From positions 1 to 43,885 of the forward strand of contig JAPUEM010000148.1 of the NCBI GenBank assembly GCA_027492575.1: a DNA stretch of 43,885 bases, written 5' to 3'. Position 1 is the first letter of the stretch. Each line of letters starts with the position of its first letter. Below the pieces are notes generated by a model. That model did no database searches, was not told where the DNA came from, and was given only the letters and a program-made list of their open reading frames with translations. Source of the DNA: Propionicimonas sp. GTDB taxonomy: Bacteria; Actinomycetota; Actinomycetes; Propionibacteriales; Propionibacteriaceae. Made by a program: the position numbers and the translations under genes. This document shows positions 30,929 to 42,661 of this stretch, piece after piece.

Positions 30929-32584
30929 TTATCGGGAGACTGTGGCGCGCAGCTGGTGCATGAGTTCGGGATGCTGCTCGCCGAAGAATTGGTGGAGGAG
31001 CCGATAGGTCTGGAGCAGGCCCTGCAGGCGGGCGCTGCCTTCCGGTGTCGGCAGGTAGATCGCGGCCAGGTGCGGTGCGCAGGCGGTGGCGGCGGTGGAA
31101 TGGTTGGGGAAATGGCCGGCCGCGACGGCGGCCTGGAGCGCACCGCCGGTGGCGGGCAGGTTCTCCGAGGCCGCGACCTTGACGGTCAGCCCGGTGGCGT
31201 CGGCGAGCATCTGCATCAGCAGCGGGTTCTTCAGGCCGAGTCCGCCGCCGATCACGAGTTCGTCCACGGCCAGGCCCGCCTCGCGGAAGCGCTCGATGAT
31301 GAGGCACTGGCCGAAGCAGGTGGCTTCCATCAGTGCCCGGTAGACGTGGTGGGGACGGGTGTTGAGGGTTATCCCCACGAAGACCCCGCTGAGCATCGGG
31401 TCGACCAGCGGTGAGCGGTTGCCGTTGACCCATTCCAGGGCGATCAGGGCCGGGCCGTCCTGGGCCGGGTCGGCGATCCTGGCGAGCAGGGTCTGGTGGG
31501 GGTCGGCCAGGGCGACGGGGTCGTCGGAGCCTTGGGAGAAGTTGCGGACCAGCCAGTTCAGTGAGTCGCCGACGCCGGCCTGCCCGGCTTCGTAGCCCCA
31601 GGAGCCGGGCAGCATGCCGTCGCGGACCATGCCGGAGATGCCCTGGACCTCGCGCTGTTCCTCGGCGACCAGCAGGTTGCACACCGAGGTGCCCATCACC
31701 AGCAGCATGGTGCCGGGACGGTCGATGCCGGCGGCCACCACGGCCACCTGGGCGTCCATATTGCTGACCGCCACCGGGACCGGGCCGAGGCCCAGTCGCT
31801 GTTGCCACTGCGGGCTGAGGGTGCCGACCGGCTGGCCGGGCTGCGCGAGCTCGCCGTCCAGCTTCGCCAGCAGCGTGGAGAAGCCGTCGGAGAGTTCGTC
31901 GAGCAGTTCGGCGCTGGGGTAGCCGCCCAGATCCTCCTGGTGGCAGGCCTTGTAGCCGGCGACGCTGGAGTTGCGCACCTCGCGGCCGGTCAGCTGCCAG
32001 GTGAGCCAGTCGCCGACCTCGAGGAAGCGGTCGGCGAGCGCGAACAGGTCGGGGCTCTGTTCGTAGAGGCACAGCGCTTTGGGGATGAGCCATTCGGAGG
32101 AGATCGTGCCGCCGTAGCGTCGCAGCAGGTCGGGGGCGCTGTGGCTCCAGCATTCGTTGAGCCGGTCGGCCCAGGCCTGGGCGGCGTGGTTCTTCCAGAG
32201 CTGGACGTAGCTGTGCGGCCGGTCGCGGCGAGCGGGGTCACGACTCAGCGGTGTGCCGTCCGCCAGCGTCGCCAGGGGGGAGGAGGCCGTGGCGTCGATG
32301 CCGATGCCGACTACCGCTGCCGGGTCGACCCCGGCCTTGGTGAGGGCCTCGGGGATTACCTCGGCGAGGATCTCCAGGTAGTCGTCGGCGTCGTGCAGGG
32401 CGACATCGAAGGGCAGCCGGATGCCGGAGTCGGGCAGCTCCTCGTCCATCACTCCGTGGCGGTAGGGACGCTGTGCTGAGCCGGCGACCGAGCCGTCGGC
32501 CAGGTTCACCACCACCGCCCGGCCGGACTCGGTGCCGAAATCCACACCGATGCTGTAGCTGCTCGAGATTGCCTGCGACGACAT
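30929..32584 (-). CDS. FGGY carbohydrate kinase, ribulokinase-like (AraB family)
   Basis: This 551-aa kinase begins SYSIGVDFGTESGRAVVVNL (phosphate 1 loop) and has GIGIDATASSP, the substrate loop SNMDAQVAVVAAG, LPGSWGYEAGQAGVGDSLNW and LEWVNGNRSPLVDPMLSG, all typical of L-ribulokinase. It phosphorylates a ketopentose or pentitol at the 5-position (family knowledge). No isomerase or epimerase is found in the window, so the next catabolic steps must be encoded elsewhere and the exact substrate stays open. A very strong GGAGGAGAACGC ribosome binding site precedes ATG 32584. It is the first gene of the transport operon, transcribed divergently from the regulators. Confidence 0.93.
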   Translation of the reverse strand: MSSQAISSSYSIGVDFGTESGRAVVVNLADGSVAGSAQRPYRHGVMDEELPDSGIRLPFDVALHDADDYLEILAEVIPEALTKAGVDPAAVVGIGIDATASSPLATLADGTPLSRDPARRDRPHSYVQLWKNHAAQAWADRLNECWSHSAPDLLRRYGGTISSEWLIPKALCLYEQSPDLFALADRFLEVGDWLTWQLTGREVRNSSVAGYKACHQEDLGGYPSAELLDELSDGFSTLLAKLDGELAQPGQPVGTLSPQWQQRLGLGPVPVAVSNMDAQVAVVAAGIDRPGTMLLVMGTSVCNLLVAEEQREVQGISGMVRDGMLPGSWGYEAGQAGVGDSLNWLVRNFSQGSDDPVALADPHQTLLARIADPAQDGPALIALEWVNGNRSPLVDPMLSGVFVGITLNTRPHHVYRALMEATCFGQCLIIERFREAGLAVDELVIGGGLGLKNPLLMQMLADATGLTVKVAASENLPATGGALQAAVAAGHFPNHSTAATACAPHLAAIYLPTPEGSARLQGLLQTYRLLHQFFGEQHPELMHQLRATVSR

Positions 32585-32614
32585 GCGTTCTCCTCCGCGT
32601 TGAGGTCGTCTGAA

Positions 32615-32677
32615 TGCCGATCGGGCTGCATTGCCGATCGGTCACCATATATCGATCTAAAGTCCGAGATATGGTGA
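32615..32677. promoter_or_regulatory. operator array between kinase operon and regulators
   Basis: Two direct copies of TGCCGATCGG (32615-32624, 32632-32641; 17-bp spacing, each with the palindrome CCGATCGG) adjoin an inverted repeat TCACCATAT (32642-32650) and ATATGGTGA (32669-32677) separated by 18 bp. The stretch is much AT-richer than its surroundings. It lies between divergent starts (32584 and 32759) and must hold both promoters. The binding sites for the two IclR-type proteins are inferred. Confidence 0.6.
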
Positions 32678-32758
32678 TTGGTAGATTAAACAGGTGCGCG
32701 GATATTGTCAACGGGTGGCGCTCGAACGAGCGCGGCAGTAGGCAAGGGGGCAGAGAGC

Positions 32759-33850
32759 ATGGCCAGCCGCTCGCGGGTGCCCGCCGTCACTCGATCGGCG
32801 GAGGTGCTGCGGCTGCTCGCCGGCATCCATCGCCCGCTGACGGTGACGGCGATCGCGCAGGAAACGGGGCTGCCGCGCACCAGCGTCCAGGGCATCTGCG
32901 AGACCCTCGCCCGCGAGCAGATGCTCGCTCGTGGGGTGGACGGAAGCTACTGGCTGGGCCCCCGGGTTGCCGCGCTGGGCGGGATCTCGCGGCTGTCGGA
33001 GCGCCACGCGCTGCGCTTCGGAGTGTTGGTGCCCAACCTTGAGAACGCCTACTACGCCGCGCTGCTGCGCGCCGCGGAGGAGACTGCTCGCGCCACGGGG
33101 AGCGAGTTGTTCATTCGCGCAGCGGACGACGACAGTGCCCGGCAGCGTGAGCAGTGGCAACTGCTGCTCGACGACCTGGTGGACGTGATCCTGATCGACG
33201 GGGTGGATACCCATGGCTTCGATGACCTCGTGGTGCGGTCGCGGCAGGCGGGGGTGCCGGTGGTCGCGATGGGTACCCGGATCGACGATGTGGACGCGGC
33301 GGTGACCAGCGACAACACCCAGGCCGGCCGGCTCGCCGGCCATGAGTTGGCCGAGCGGGTGCGACCGGGGTCGAAGGTCGCGATCGTCGACGGACTGCGC
33401 AAGAACGCCAACGCCGACCGGGTGGCCGGTTTCCGAGACGCGCTGCGAGATCATCCGGAGGTCACCGTCGTCGCCCACGAGTACGGCCTTCACGACGACG
33501 TCGCCTCCGGTCGAGCCGCCGCCAGACGCGTGCTCTCCGCCCATCCCGAGGTGGCGGGGATCTTTGCGGTCTGCGACCCGATCGCTCTCGGGGTCGCCGC
33601 CCATCTGACGGGCCGGGACCGGTGGCTTCCGATCACCGCGGTGGACGGCCGCGCCTCGGCGGTGGAGCAGATTCGCGCCGGCCTGCCGATCGTGGCCACC
33701 GCGGCGCAGGATCCGGTGCGTCTCATCCGCGCGGCGATGGACCTCGGCCGCGAGCTTCACGATGACAAGCGGCCGCCGCAACGAGTACTGCTGATGCCGG
33801 TCCGGCTGATCAGCGCCGCGAACGCCGCGGGGTACCAGCCATGGGGATGA
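32759..33850 (+). CDS. hybrid regulator: IclR-type winged helix plus LacI-like sugar-binding domain
   Basis: The 363-aa product starts with an IclR-type winged helix (residues about 5-70: VTRSAEVLRLLAGIHRPLTV, TAIAQETGLPRTSVQGICET, GVDGSYWLGPRVAALGG). The IclR GAF-like effector domain is missing; instead residues 80-363 form a type I periplasmic-binding-protein fold (FGVLVPNLENAYYAALLRAA, VDVILIDGVDTHGFDDLVVR, SDNTQAGRLAGHELAERV, GIFAVCDPIALGVAAHL), as in LacI regulators. It probably senses the transported sugar and controls the divergent operon. ATG 32759 follows AAGGGGGCAGAGAGC; an in-frame start at 32705 is less likely. Confidence 0.88.
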   Translation: MASRSRVPAVTRSAEVLRLLAGIHRPLTVTAIAQETGLPRTSVQGICETLAREQMLARGVDGSYWLGPRVAALGGISRLSERHALRFGVLVPNLENAYYAALLRAAEETARATGSELFIRAADDDSARQREQWQLLLDDLVDVILIDGVDTHGFDDLVVRSRQAGVPVVAMGTRIDDVDAAVTSDNTQAGRLAGHELAERVRPGSKVAIVDGLRKNANADRVAGFRDALRDHPEVTVVAHEYGLHDDVASGRAAARRVLSAHPEVAGIFAVCDPIALGVAAHLTGRDRWLPITAVDGRASAVEQIRAGLPIVATAAQDPVRLIRAAMDLGRELHDDKRPPQRVLLMPVRLISAANAAGYQPWG

Positions 33851-34572
33851 CCGGCGCCGGACGCGCCCCGGCGGTCAAGCGTGCGGTCACCGTCCTCAAC
33901 TTCTTGGCCCAGCAGGGGGCGTCCACCGCAGCTGCGATCTCGCACGAGCTCGGCCTGGCCAAGAGCTCCACCTCGGACCTGCTCAACACCATGCTCGCCG
34001 ACGGTCTGCTGCGCAAACGTCGTGACGTCTTCTCCATCGGGCCGCTGGTGACCTCGCTCGCAGCGGGGTTCGTCGGCGACGCGGAACTCCTCGACCGGTT
34101 CGCCCTGCTCTGGCCGCGGCAGCCGGTGCTGGCCGAGCACACCGTGACCGTGCAGGCCATCGTCGGCACGCACAACCTCTGCGTCGACGTGCGGCTGGGG
34201 CGGTATCTCCTTCCCTATACGCCGCGACCGGGCGGCCGGACCGACCTGTGGAGCGGGGGCACCGGCGAACCGGTGCTGCGCAGTCTCACCGCGCCGGAGG
34301 TACGGCGGGCGCTCGATGCCTTCGCCGGCTTCGCGCCGGCGCCCGCGGCCGAGGCGGCGCAGGTGTGGATCGACAAGTACGCCCGGGGTCAGCAGCGGCT
34401 GCCCCTGATGTCGAAGACGGGCAACCTCGAACTCAACGTCGCGCTGCCCGCCGTCGGGACGGGGGCGCCGCCGACGGTGCTCAGTCTCCAGCTACCGCCC
34501 CGGCTGGAGGGTCACATCCCGGCGTCGTTGTCGACCGCTCTGGAGGAGTTCGCCGCCGCCATCGTCGAGTGA
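33841..34572 (+). CDS. IclR family transcriptional regulator
   Basis: This 243-aa regulator has an N-terminal winged helix (APAVKRAVTVLNFLAQQGAS, AAAISHELGLAKSSTSDLLN) and a short GAF-like effector domain (about 95-243). The helix-to-wing layout FSIGPLVTSLAAG matches IclR proteins. It overlaps the hybrid regulator; ATG 33841 (after GGGG, 8-base spacing) or ATG 33847 (ATGA overlap with the stop) may be used. Being translationally coupled with the hybrid regulator suggests they act on the same sugar cassette. Confidence 0.88.
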   Translation: MGMTGAGRAPAVKRAVTVLNFLAQQGASTAAAISHELGLAKSSTSDLLNTMLADGLLRKRRDVFSIGPLVTSLAAGFVGDAELLDRFALLWPRQPVLAEHTVTVQAIVGTHNLCVDVRLGRYLLPYTPRPGGRTDLWSGGTGEPVLRSLTAPEVRRALDAFAGFAPAPAAEAAQVWIDKYARGQQRLPLMSKTGNLELNVALPAVGTGAPPTVLSLQLPPRLEGHIPASLSTALEEFAAAIVE

Positions 34573-34599
34573 GCGCGTCGTCCGGGCTCGGCGGCCGGG

Positions 34600-35643
34600 T
34601 CAGTTGAAGCGCAGCTTCGCCACCACGGGGGAGTGGTCGGAGGGGATGATCCCCGTCCAGACCGGCACCTTCCGGCCGTCGATGGTGCGCCAGGTCGCGT
34701 TCGGGCCGGAGACCACCGCCCAGCTGCTCACTGTCGTCCCCTCGGGCACCCAGACGTAGTCGATGTGCTGACCGTTGCGGCGGATCGCCTTTCCGACGTA
34801 CTTCCCGCCGACCTTCGCCGACATCTTGTTCATCGAGTTGGCGCGCGGGATGTCGGAGGCATCCTTGGCGGCGATCGTCGCGGCGTCCACGATGCCCCGC
34901 TTGCCCAGTTTGCGGACGTGGTCGCGGTACACCTTGCGGGTGTCGTTGTTGCGGGCGTTGAAGTCGCCGGTGATCACGAACGGCTCGGCCAGGCCGGGAT
35001 TCACCCGTTCGAGCACCTCGATGATGCGGCCGACGGCGGTCGACCGGAGGGCGGCGAAGTCGTCGGTCTGCCAGGGGTGGCCGTGGTAGTTGAGAACGAA
35101 GAAGCGCCGCCCGCTGTCCCGGTCACGCAGTTCCACCCAGGTGACGTACCGATCGAGCATCGACCCGTCCTCGCCGACCGAGGTCACCTTCTCGCCGCCG
35201 TTGGCCAGGCAGTCGAACCGGTCGGACCGGAAGAGGATGGGCACCGCGGCCGCTTCCGGGTTGTCGGATTCCGGAGCCACCCAGGTGTATTGACCGAGGT
35301 CGGCGGCCATCCGAGCGCCGGATTCGCCCTCCGGGCGGTACTCCTGCAGGCCGAGCACGTCGGCGTCGAGGTGCTCGATCAGCGCCACTGCGGCGGGCTC
35401 GCGCACCAGCGGGTCCAGTTCGGCCGGATCGATCTCGGGGAACCACTGGGGCGGTGGCGGGCCGCCGAGCACGTTGTAGCTGGCCACGGTCAAGCTGAGC
35501 GGCTCGTCGACCGCCGCGGGTGGCGGGTCGGCTGGCGCGCAGGTCGGCTTCGCTGGGACGGGCGCCGGTGCGGCCAGCGGCGGCACCCCCGTGCAGGCCG
35601 TCAGCACCAGTACGGCCCAGATCGCTGTCAGGAGCCGTGCCAT
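34600..35643 (-). CDS. endonuclease/exonuclease/phosphatase (EEP) family lipoprotein
   Basis: The 347-aa product has a lipoprotein signal ([17 protein letters not shown], lipobox LTAC) and a DNase I/EEP fold: VASYNVLGG, the catalytic Glu in [36 protein letters not shown], and the final [10 protein letters not shown] motif. It is thus a secreted phosphodiesterase or phosphatase anchored outside the membrane, of unknown substrate. ATG 35643 is chosen because it gives a standard signal peptide. It is preceded by TATCCT and 6 bases, a possible leaderless promoter. An in-frame ATG 35682 would lie in the ARG boxes. It is divergent to argC. Confidence 0.85.
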   Translation of the reverse strand: MARLLTAIWAVLVLTACTGVPPLAAPAPVPAKPTCAPADPPPAAVDEPLSLTVASYNVLGGPPPPQWFPEIDPAELDPLVREPAAVALIEHLDADVLGLQEYRPEGESGARMAADLGQYTWVAPESDNPEAAAVPILFRSDRFDCLANGGEKVTSVGEDGSMLDRYVTWVELRDRDSGRRFFVLNYHGHPWQTDDFAALRSTAVGRIIEVLERVNPGLAEPFVITGDFNARNNDTRKVYRDHVRKLGKRGIVDAATIAAKDASDIPRANSMNKMSAKVGGKYVGKAIRRNGQHIDYVWVPEGTTVSSWAVVSGPNATWRTIDGRKVPVWTGIIPSDHSPVVAKLRFN

Positions 35644-35669
35644 GGCCCGAGGATAGCCAGCCACTCCAT

Positions 35670-35708
35670 TTGGAATATTCATTCCTTCTCTGGCATAGTC
35701 ATGCCGTG
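35670..35708 (+). promoter_or_regulatory. two ARG boxes over a leaderless argC promoter
   Basis: GGAAT-ATTC-ATTCC (35672-35685) and GGCAT-AGTC-ATGCC (35692-35705) are palindromes 20 bp apart, matching the tandem ARG-box layout bound by ArgR hexamers. They cover TTGGAA (-35, 35670-35675), an 18-bp spacer and CATAGT (-10, 35694-35699), which ends 6 bases before GTG 35706. No Shine-Dalgarno sequence is present. Repression by arginine-bound ArgR through promoter occlusion is the natural reading. Confidence 0.65.
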
Positions 35709-36761
35709 ACTTTCTCCGTGGCAGTGGCGGGCGCGACCGGGTACGCCGGTGGCGAGACGCTGCGCATCCTGCTGAACCACCCCGAGTTCACCATCGGGGC
35801 GCTGACCGCCAAGTCCTCGGCCGGCGACCGGCTCGGCGTCCACCACCCGCACCTACTCCCGCTGGCCGACCGGGTGATCGGCGAGACGACGGTTGAGGCG
35901 CTGGCCGGGCATGACGTGATCTGCCTGGCGTTGCCGCACGGCGCGTCGGGGGAGATCGCCGCCGCGCTGGAGGTGGCGTCGCCCGGTTCCGTGCTGGTCG
36001 ACCTCGGCGCCGACCACCGGTTGGAATCCGCCGCCGCCTGGACCGCCTACTACGGCGGCGACCATCCGGGCACCTGGACCTACGGCATGCCCGAACTGCT
36101 GATCGCGGGCGCGGCAAGGCAGCGGGAGAACCTGGCCGGGGCCACGCGGATCGCCGTCCCGGGCTGCAATGTCACCGCGGTGACCTTCGCCCTGGAACCG
36201 GGGATCGCCGCCGGGGTGATCGAGCCCACCGATCTGGTCGCCGTGCTGGCCAACGGGCTGAGCGGGGCCGGCAAGGCGCTCAAGCCGCACCTGCTGGCCT
36301 CGGAGATCCTGGGCGCGGCCAGCCCGTACGCGGTCGGCGGCACCCATCGGCACATCCCGGAGATCGAGCAGAATCTCACCAAGAGCACCGGCGCCGAGAT
36401 CCGGATCAGCTTCACCCCGACCCTGGTGCCGATGGCCCGGGGAATCCTGGCCACCTGCACCGCGCGGCTCGTCCCGGGCGTCTCAGCGGCGCAGGTGCGG
36501 CAGGTCTGGGAGCAGGCCTACGCCGACGAGCCCTTCGTCCGACTGCTGCCGGAAGGCCAATGGCCGAGCACCGCCGCCACCCTGGGCGCGAACACCGCAC
36601 TGATCCAGGTCGCGGTGGACGAGCGAGCCGGACGCGTGGTGGCGATCTGCGCGCTCGACAACCTCGTCAAGGGCACCGCCGGTGCCGCCGTCCAATCCAT
36701 CAACCTGGCCCTCGGTCTCCCCGAGACCACCGGCCTGACCACCGTGGGAGTAGCACCATGA
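35706..36761 (+). CDS. argC: N-acetyl-gamma-glutamyl-phosphate reductase
   Basis: This 351-aa NADPH-dependent enzyme reduces N-acetylglutamyl phosphate to the semialdehyde (arginine step 3). The Rossmann start is [19 protein letters not shown], the catalytic Cys is in [19 protein letters not shown], and [14 protein letters not shown] holds the active-site His region. The start is GTG 35706, immediately after the ARG boxes; the longer open frame upstream overlaps the nuclease gene. Its stop overlaps the argJ ATG (ATGA), as in most arg genes here. Confidence 0.96.
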   Translation: MTFSVAVAGATGYAGGETLRILLNHPEFTIGALTAKSSAGDRLGVHHPHLLPLADRVIGETTVEALAGHDVICLALPHGASGEIAAALEVASPGSVLVDLGADHRLESAAAWTAYYGGDHPGTWTYGMPELLIAGAARQRENLAGATRIAVPGCNVTAVTFALEPGIAAGVIEPTDLVAVLANGLSGAGKALKPHLLASEILGAASPYAVGGTHRHIPEIEQNLTKSTGAEIRISFTPTLVPMARGILATCTARLVPGVSAAQVRQVWEQAYADEPFVRLLPEGQWPSTAATLGANTALIQVAVDERAGRVVAICALDNLVKGTAGAAVQSINLALGLPETTGLTTVGVAP

Positions 36762-37912
36762 GCGTGACCGCAGCCAAAGGATTCGTCGCCGCAGGGGTGA
36801 CCGGCGGCATCAAGGTCTCCGGACGTCCCGATCTGGCCCTGGTCGTGAACGAGGGCCCGGACGCGCACGCCGCGGCGGTCTTCACGTCCAACCGGTTCCA
36901 GGCGGCTCCGGTGCAGTGGAGCCGTCAGGCGCTGGCCACCCCGCGGCTGGCCGCGGTGGTGCTGAACTCCGGTGGCGCGAACGCCTGCACCGGCGACGCC
37001 GGCTTCGCCGACGCCCGCCAGATGGCGGAATGGACGGCCGCCGAGGTCGGCTGCGATGTCGAGGACGTCGCGGTCTGCTCGACCGGGCTGATCGGCGTCC
37101 GGCTGCCGATGGACGCGGTGCTGAACGGCATCCAGCTCGCCTCGCAGGATCTGTCCGGGGCCGGCGGACCGTCCGCCGCCGAGGCCATCATGACCACCGA
37201 CACCGTGGCCAAGCAGGCCGTGCACGAATCCCCGGCCGGCTGGGCGATCGGCGGCATGGCCAAGGGCGCCGGCATGTTCGCCCCCGCCCTGGCGACCATG
37301 CTGGTGGTGATCACCACCGACGCGGTAGTCGAGCCGGCCGAGCTCGACGCGGCCCTGCGGACCGCGACCGGCTTCACCTTCGACCGCGTCGACTCCGACG
37401 GCTGCATGTCCACCAACGACACCGTGCTGCTGCTGGCCAGCGGTGCCTCCAAGGTGGCCGCCGACCCCGCCGAGTTCAGCGAGGCGCTGACCGGGGTCTG
37501 CGCCTCGCTGGCCCGCCAGCTCATCGCCGACGCCGAGGGCGCCGCCCACGACATCGAGGTGCGGGTGGAGGGCGCGGCCAGCGAGGCCGACGCCCTGGAG
37601 GTCGCCCGGGCGATCGCCCGCAGCAACCTGTTCAAGTGCGCGATCTTCGGCAACGACCCGAACTGGGGCCGGGTGCTCGCCGCCGCCGGCACCGCCGCCG
37701 CCGCCTTCGATCCCGAAGCGGTCGACGTCTCCTTCAACGGGGTCGGCGTCTTCGTCGGCGGCCAGCTGGGCGCCGACCGCTCCGGGGTCAGCCTGGCCGG
37801 ACGGGAGGTGCTGGTCGAGGTCAACCTGCACGCGGGCGGCGAATCGGCCGCGATCTGGACCAACGACCTCACCTACGACTACCTCAAAGAGAACGCGGAG
37901 TACTCAACATGA
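36758..37912 (+). CDS. argJ: bifunctional ornithine acetyltransferase / N-acetylglutamate synthase
   Basis: This 384-aa ArgJ transfers acetyl from N-acetylornithine to glutamate, recycling the acetyl group. The precursor self-cleaves before the Thr of [20 protein letters not shown], giving alpha and beta chains. [17 protein letters not shown] and [17 protein letters not shown] are family signatures. With ArgJ present, no argA or argE is needed in the operon. Whether it is mono- or bifunctional cannot be seen from the sequence. The ATG overlaps the argC stop, and its stop overlaps argB. Confidence 0.96.
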   Translation: MSVTAAKGFVAAGVTGGIKVSGRPDLALVVNEGPDAHAAAVFTSNRFQAAPVQWSRQALATPRLAAVVLNSGGANACTGDAGFADARQMAEWTAAEVGCDVEDVAVCSTGLIGVRLPMDAVLNGIQLASQDLSGAGGPSAAEAIMTTDTVAKQAVHESPAGWAIGGMAKGAGMFAPALATMLVVITTDAVVEPAELDAALRTATGFTFDRVDSDGCMSTNDTVLLLASGASKVAADPAEFSEALTGVCASLARQLIADAEGAAHDIEVRVEGAASEADALEVARAIARSNLFKCAIFGNDPNWGRVLAAAGTAAAAFDPEAVDVSFNGVGVFVGGQLGADRSGVSLAGREVLVEVNLHAGGESAAIWTNDLTYDYLKENAEYST

Positions 37913-38799
37913 CCGCCGATGCGCTCACCAAGGCCCGGGTACTGATCGAGGCGCTGCCCTGGCTGGAGCAGTACGTGGGCAAGGTGATGGTGATCAAGTA
38001 CGGCGGCAACGCCATGGTCGACGACGCGCTGAAGGCCGCCTTCGCCCAGGACATCGTCTTCCTGCACCGGGTCGGCGTCCGTCCGGTCGTCGTGCACGGC
38101 GGCGGGCCGCAGATCTCGTCCATGCTGAAGCGGCTGGGCATCGCCAGCGAATTCCGCGGCGGGCTGCGGGTCACCACCCCCGAGGCCATGGACGTGGTCC
38201 GCATGGTGCTGATGGGCCAGGTCAACCGGGAACTCGTCGGGCTGCTGAACGCCCATGGCCCGCTCGCGGTCGGGCTCTCCGGTGAGGACGCCGGCCTGCT
38301 CACCGCCGAACGCAAGGGCCTGGAGGTGGACGGCGAGGAGGTCGACCTCGGCCTGGTCGGCGAGGTCGCCCAGGTCCGTCCCGAGGCCGTCCTCGACCTG
38401 ATCGCCGCCGGCCGCATCCCGGTGGTCGCCACCGTCGCTCCGGACGAGGAGGGCCAGGTGCACAACGTGAACGCCGACACCGCGGCCGGTGCCCTCGCCG
38501 TCGCCCTGGGGGCCGAACGGCTGGTCGTGCTGACCGACGTCGCGGGGCTGTACGCCGACTGGCCGCACAGCACCGAGATCATCCACCAGATCGACGCCGA
38601 CGAGCTGGCGGCCATGCTGCCCGGCCTCGCCTCGGGGATGATCCCGAAGATGGAGGCCTGCCTGCAGGCGGTGCGCGGCGGCGTCTCCCGGGCGACCGTG
38701 ATCGACGGCCGGGTGCCGCACGCGGTGCTGCTGGAGATCTTCACCGACGAGGGCAACGGCACCATGGTGGTCGATTCCGGGAAGGGGGCCGCGAAATGA
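37909..38799 (+). CDS. argB: acetylglutamate kinase
   Basis: This 296-aa amino-acid kinase phosphorylates N-acetylglutamate (step 2), usually arginine-inhibited in ArgJ-type pathways. The ATP/phosphate site is [12 protein letters not shown], the substrate loop [14 protein letters not shown], then [20 protein letters not shown] and VLTDVAGLY. The N-terminal helix ([20 protein letters not shown]) is the type linked to hexamer formation and arginine feedback. It overlaps argJ and argD by 4 bases each. Confidence 0.96.
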   Translation: MTADALTKARVLIEALPWLEQYVGKVMVIKYGGNAMVDDALKAAFAQDIVFLHRVGVRPVVVHGGGPQISSMLKRLGIASEFRGGLRVTTPEAMDVVRMVLMGQVNRELVGLLNAHGPLAVGLSGEDAGLLTAERKGLEVDGEEVDLGLVGEVAQVRPEAVLDLIAAGRIPVVATVAPDEEGQVHNVNADTAAGALAVALGAERLVVLTDVAGLYADWPHSTEIIHQIDADELAAMLPGLASGMIPKMEACLQAVRGGVSRATVIDGRVPHAVLLEIFTDEGNGTMVVDSGKGAAK

Positions 38800-40004
38800 G
38801 CGTCCAGAGCGTCGAAGGCGGCAACGCCGCGATCACCAGCCGCTACTCCGCGGTGATGATGAACACCTTCGGTGAGCCCAAGCGGGTCTTCGTCCGGGGC
38901 GAGGGCTCCTACCTGTGGGACGCCGACGGCCGGCGCTACCTCGACCTGCTCGCCGGGCTGGCGGTCAACGTGCTGGGCCACGCCCACCCGCAGGTGCTGG
39001 GCGCCATCTCCTCCCAGCTCTCCACGTTGGGGCACGTCTCGAACTTCTTCGCCACCCCCACCCAGGTGGCGCTGGCCGAGAAGCTGGCCGCGATGACGGT
39101 GGCGAACGATCCGGGGCTGCGTGCCCGGGTCTTCTTCACCAACTCCGGCACCGAGGCCAACGAGGCCGGGTTCAAGCTCACCCGGCTGACCGGACGCCGC
39201 AAGCTCATCGCCATGGAAGGCTCCTTCCACGGCCGGTCGCTGGGGGCGCTGGCGCTGACCTCGAACCCGAAGTACCGCGAGCCCTTCGAGCCGCTGCCCG
39301 GGGACGTCGTCTTCGTGCCCTATGGGGATGTCGACGCCCTCGCCGCCGAACTGGACGAGACCGTCGCTGCCGTGATCCTGGAACCGATCCAGGGTGAGAA
39401 CGGGGTGGTGGAGCCGCCGTCCGGCTTCCTGGCGCAGGTGCGCGAACTGACCCGTTCGGCAGGCGCCCTGCTCTGGCTGGACGAGGTGCAGACCGGCATC
39501 GGCCGCTCCGGCGACTGGCTGGCCAGCACCGGCTCAGGAGTGACCGCCGACATCGTCACGGTCGCCAAGGGGCTGGGCAACGGCTTCCCGGTCGGGGCCT
39601 GCATCGCCACCGGCGCCGCCGGCGACCTCTTCCAGCCGGGCGCCCACGGCACCACCTTCGGCGGCAACCCGGTGGCGGCCGCCGCCGGCCTGGCCGTGCT
39701 GGGCATCATCGAACGCGACGGCCTGCTGCAGCGGGCCGTCGAGCTGGGGGAGCGGCTGGCCACCGGCGTCGAAGCGCTGGGCCACCCGCACATCGTCGCC
39801 GTACGGGGACGGGGTCTGCTGCGCGGCATCGTCCTGACCCGTCCGATCGCCCCCCGGGTGGCCGAGGTCGCCCTGGACGCCGGTTTCGTGATCAACGCGC
39901 CCCGGCCCCAGGTGCTGCGGATCGCGCCACCGCTGGTGGTGCCGGCCGAGGGCATCGACGACTTCGTCGCGACGCTGCCCGCCCTGCTCGAGGCGGCCGG
40001 ATGA
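38796..40004 (+). CDS. argD: acetylornithine aminotransferase
   Basis: This 402-aa class III PLP aminotransferase converts the semialdehyde to N-acetylornithine using glutamate. [16 protein letters not shown] binds the PLP phosphate, [15 protein letters not shown] holds the Asp that contacts the ring nitrogen, and the Schiff-base Lys is in [15 protein letters not shown], with [19 protein letters not shown] after it. It overlaps argB (ATGA). The next gene is argR, not argF as usual. Confidence 0.96.
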   Translation: MSVQSVEGGNAAITSRYSAVMMNTFGEPKRVFVRGEGSYLWDADGRRYLDLLAGLAVNVLGHAHPQVLGAISSQLSTLGHVSNFFATPTQVALAEKLAAMTVANDPGLRARVFFTNSGTEANEAGFKLTRLTGRRKLIAMEGSFHGRSLGALALTSNPKYREPFEPLPGDVVFVPYGDVDALAAELDETVAAVILEPIQGENGVVEPPSGFLAQVRELTRSAGALLWLDEVQTGIGRSGDWLASTGSGVTADIVTVAKGLGNGFPVGACIATGAAGDLFQPGAHGTTFGGNPVAAAAGLAVLGIIERDGLLQRAVELGERLATGVEALGHPHIVAVRGRGLLRGIVLTRPIAPRVAEVALDAGFVINAPRPQVLRIAPPLVVPAEGIDDFVATLPALLEAAG

Positions 40005-40029
40005 TCATCATCACCCCACGGGACCCGGC

Positions 40030-40521
40030 ATGACCGAGCCGCGCAGCCCGCTGACCAAGTCGGCCCGGCAGGCCCGGATCGCCGACCTGATCGAGCGCAG
40101 CGACGTCGCCAGCCAGACCGATCTGGCGGCGCGGCTGGCCGACGAGGGGCTCGTCGTCTCCCAGGGGACGCTCAGCAAGGATCTGCTGGAACTCGGCGCG
40201 GTGCGGGTGCGCACGGCCGACGGGCAGTTCCGCTACGCCCTGCTGGCCGGGGACGCCTCGGCCGGTGCGGGTTCGGCCGCGCTCACCCGGCTGGCCCGGC
40301 TCTGCGGCGAACTGCTGCTCTCCGCGGAGGCCTCGGCCAACCTGGTGGTCGCCCGGACCCCGCCTGGGGCCGCGCAATTCTTCGCCTCCGCGATCGACAA
40401 GGTCGGCTGGCCGGCCCTGCTCGGTACCATCGCGGGCGATGACACCGTCATGCTGATCACCCGGGACCCGGCCGGCGGCCAGGAGATCGCCGACACCCTG
40501 CTCGGCCTTTCGGCTACCTGA
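40030..40521 (+). CDS. argR: arginine repressor ArgR
   Basis: This 163-aa hexameric regulator has a winged-helix N domain (ARQARIADLIERSDVASQTD, LVVSQGTLSKDLLELGAVRV) and a C-terminal arginine-binding/oligomerisation domain (TPPGAAQFFASAIDK and LGTIAGDDTVMLITRD). The LGTIAGDDT arginine-binding motif is intact. It lies 25 bases after argD and should repress the operon via the boxes at 35670-35708. The ribosome binding site is weak. Confidence 0.95.
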   Translation: MTEPRSPLTKSARQARIADLIERSDVASQTDLAARLADEGLVVSQGTLSKDLLELGAVRVRTADGQFRYALLAGDASAGAGSAALTRLARLCGELLLSAEASANLVVARTPPGAAQFFASAIDKVGWPALLGTIAGDDTVMLITRDPAGGQEIADTLLGLSAT

Positions 40522-40530
40522 CTGCCAAGG

Positions 40531-42657
<2,127 letters not shown>

Positions 42658-42661
<4 letters not shown>

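Noticed and set aside
35644..35682. ATG 35682 as start of the EEP lipoprotein
   Set aside because: It would place 13 non-signal residues before a good lipoprotein signal peptide and would lie inside the ARG boxes.
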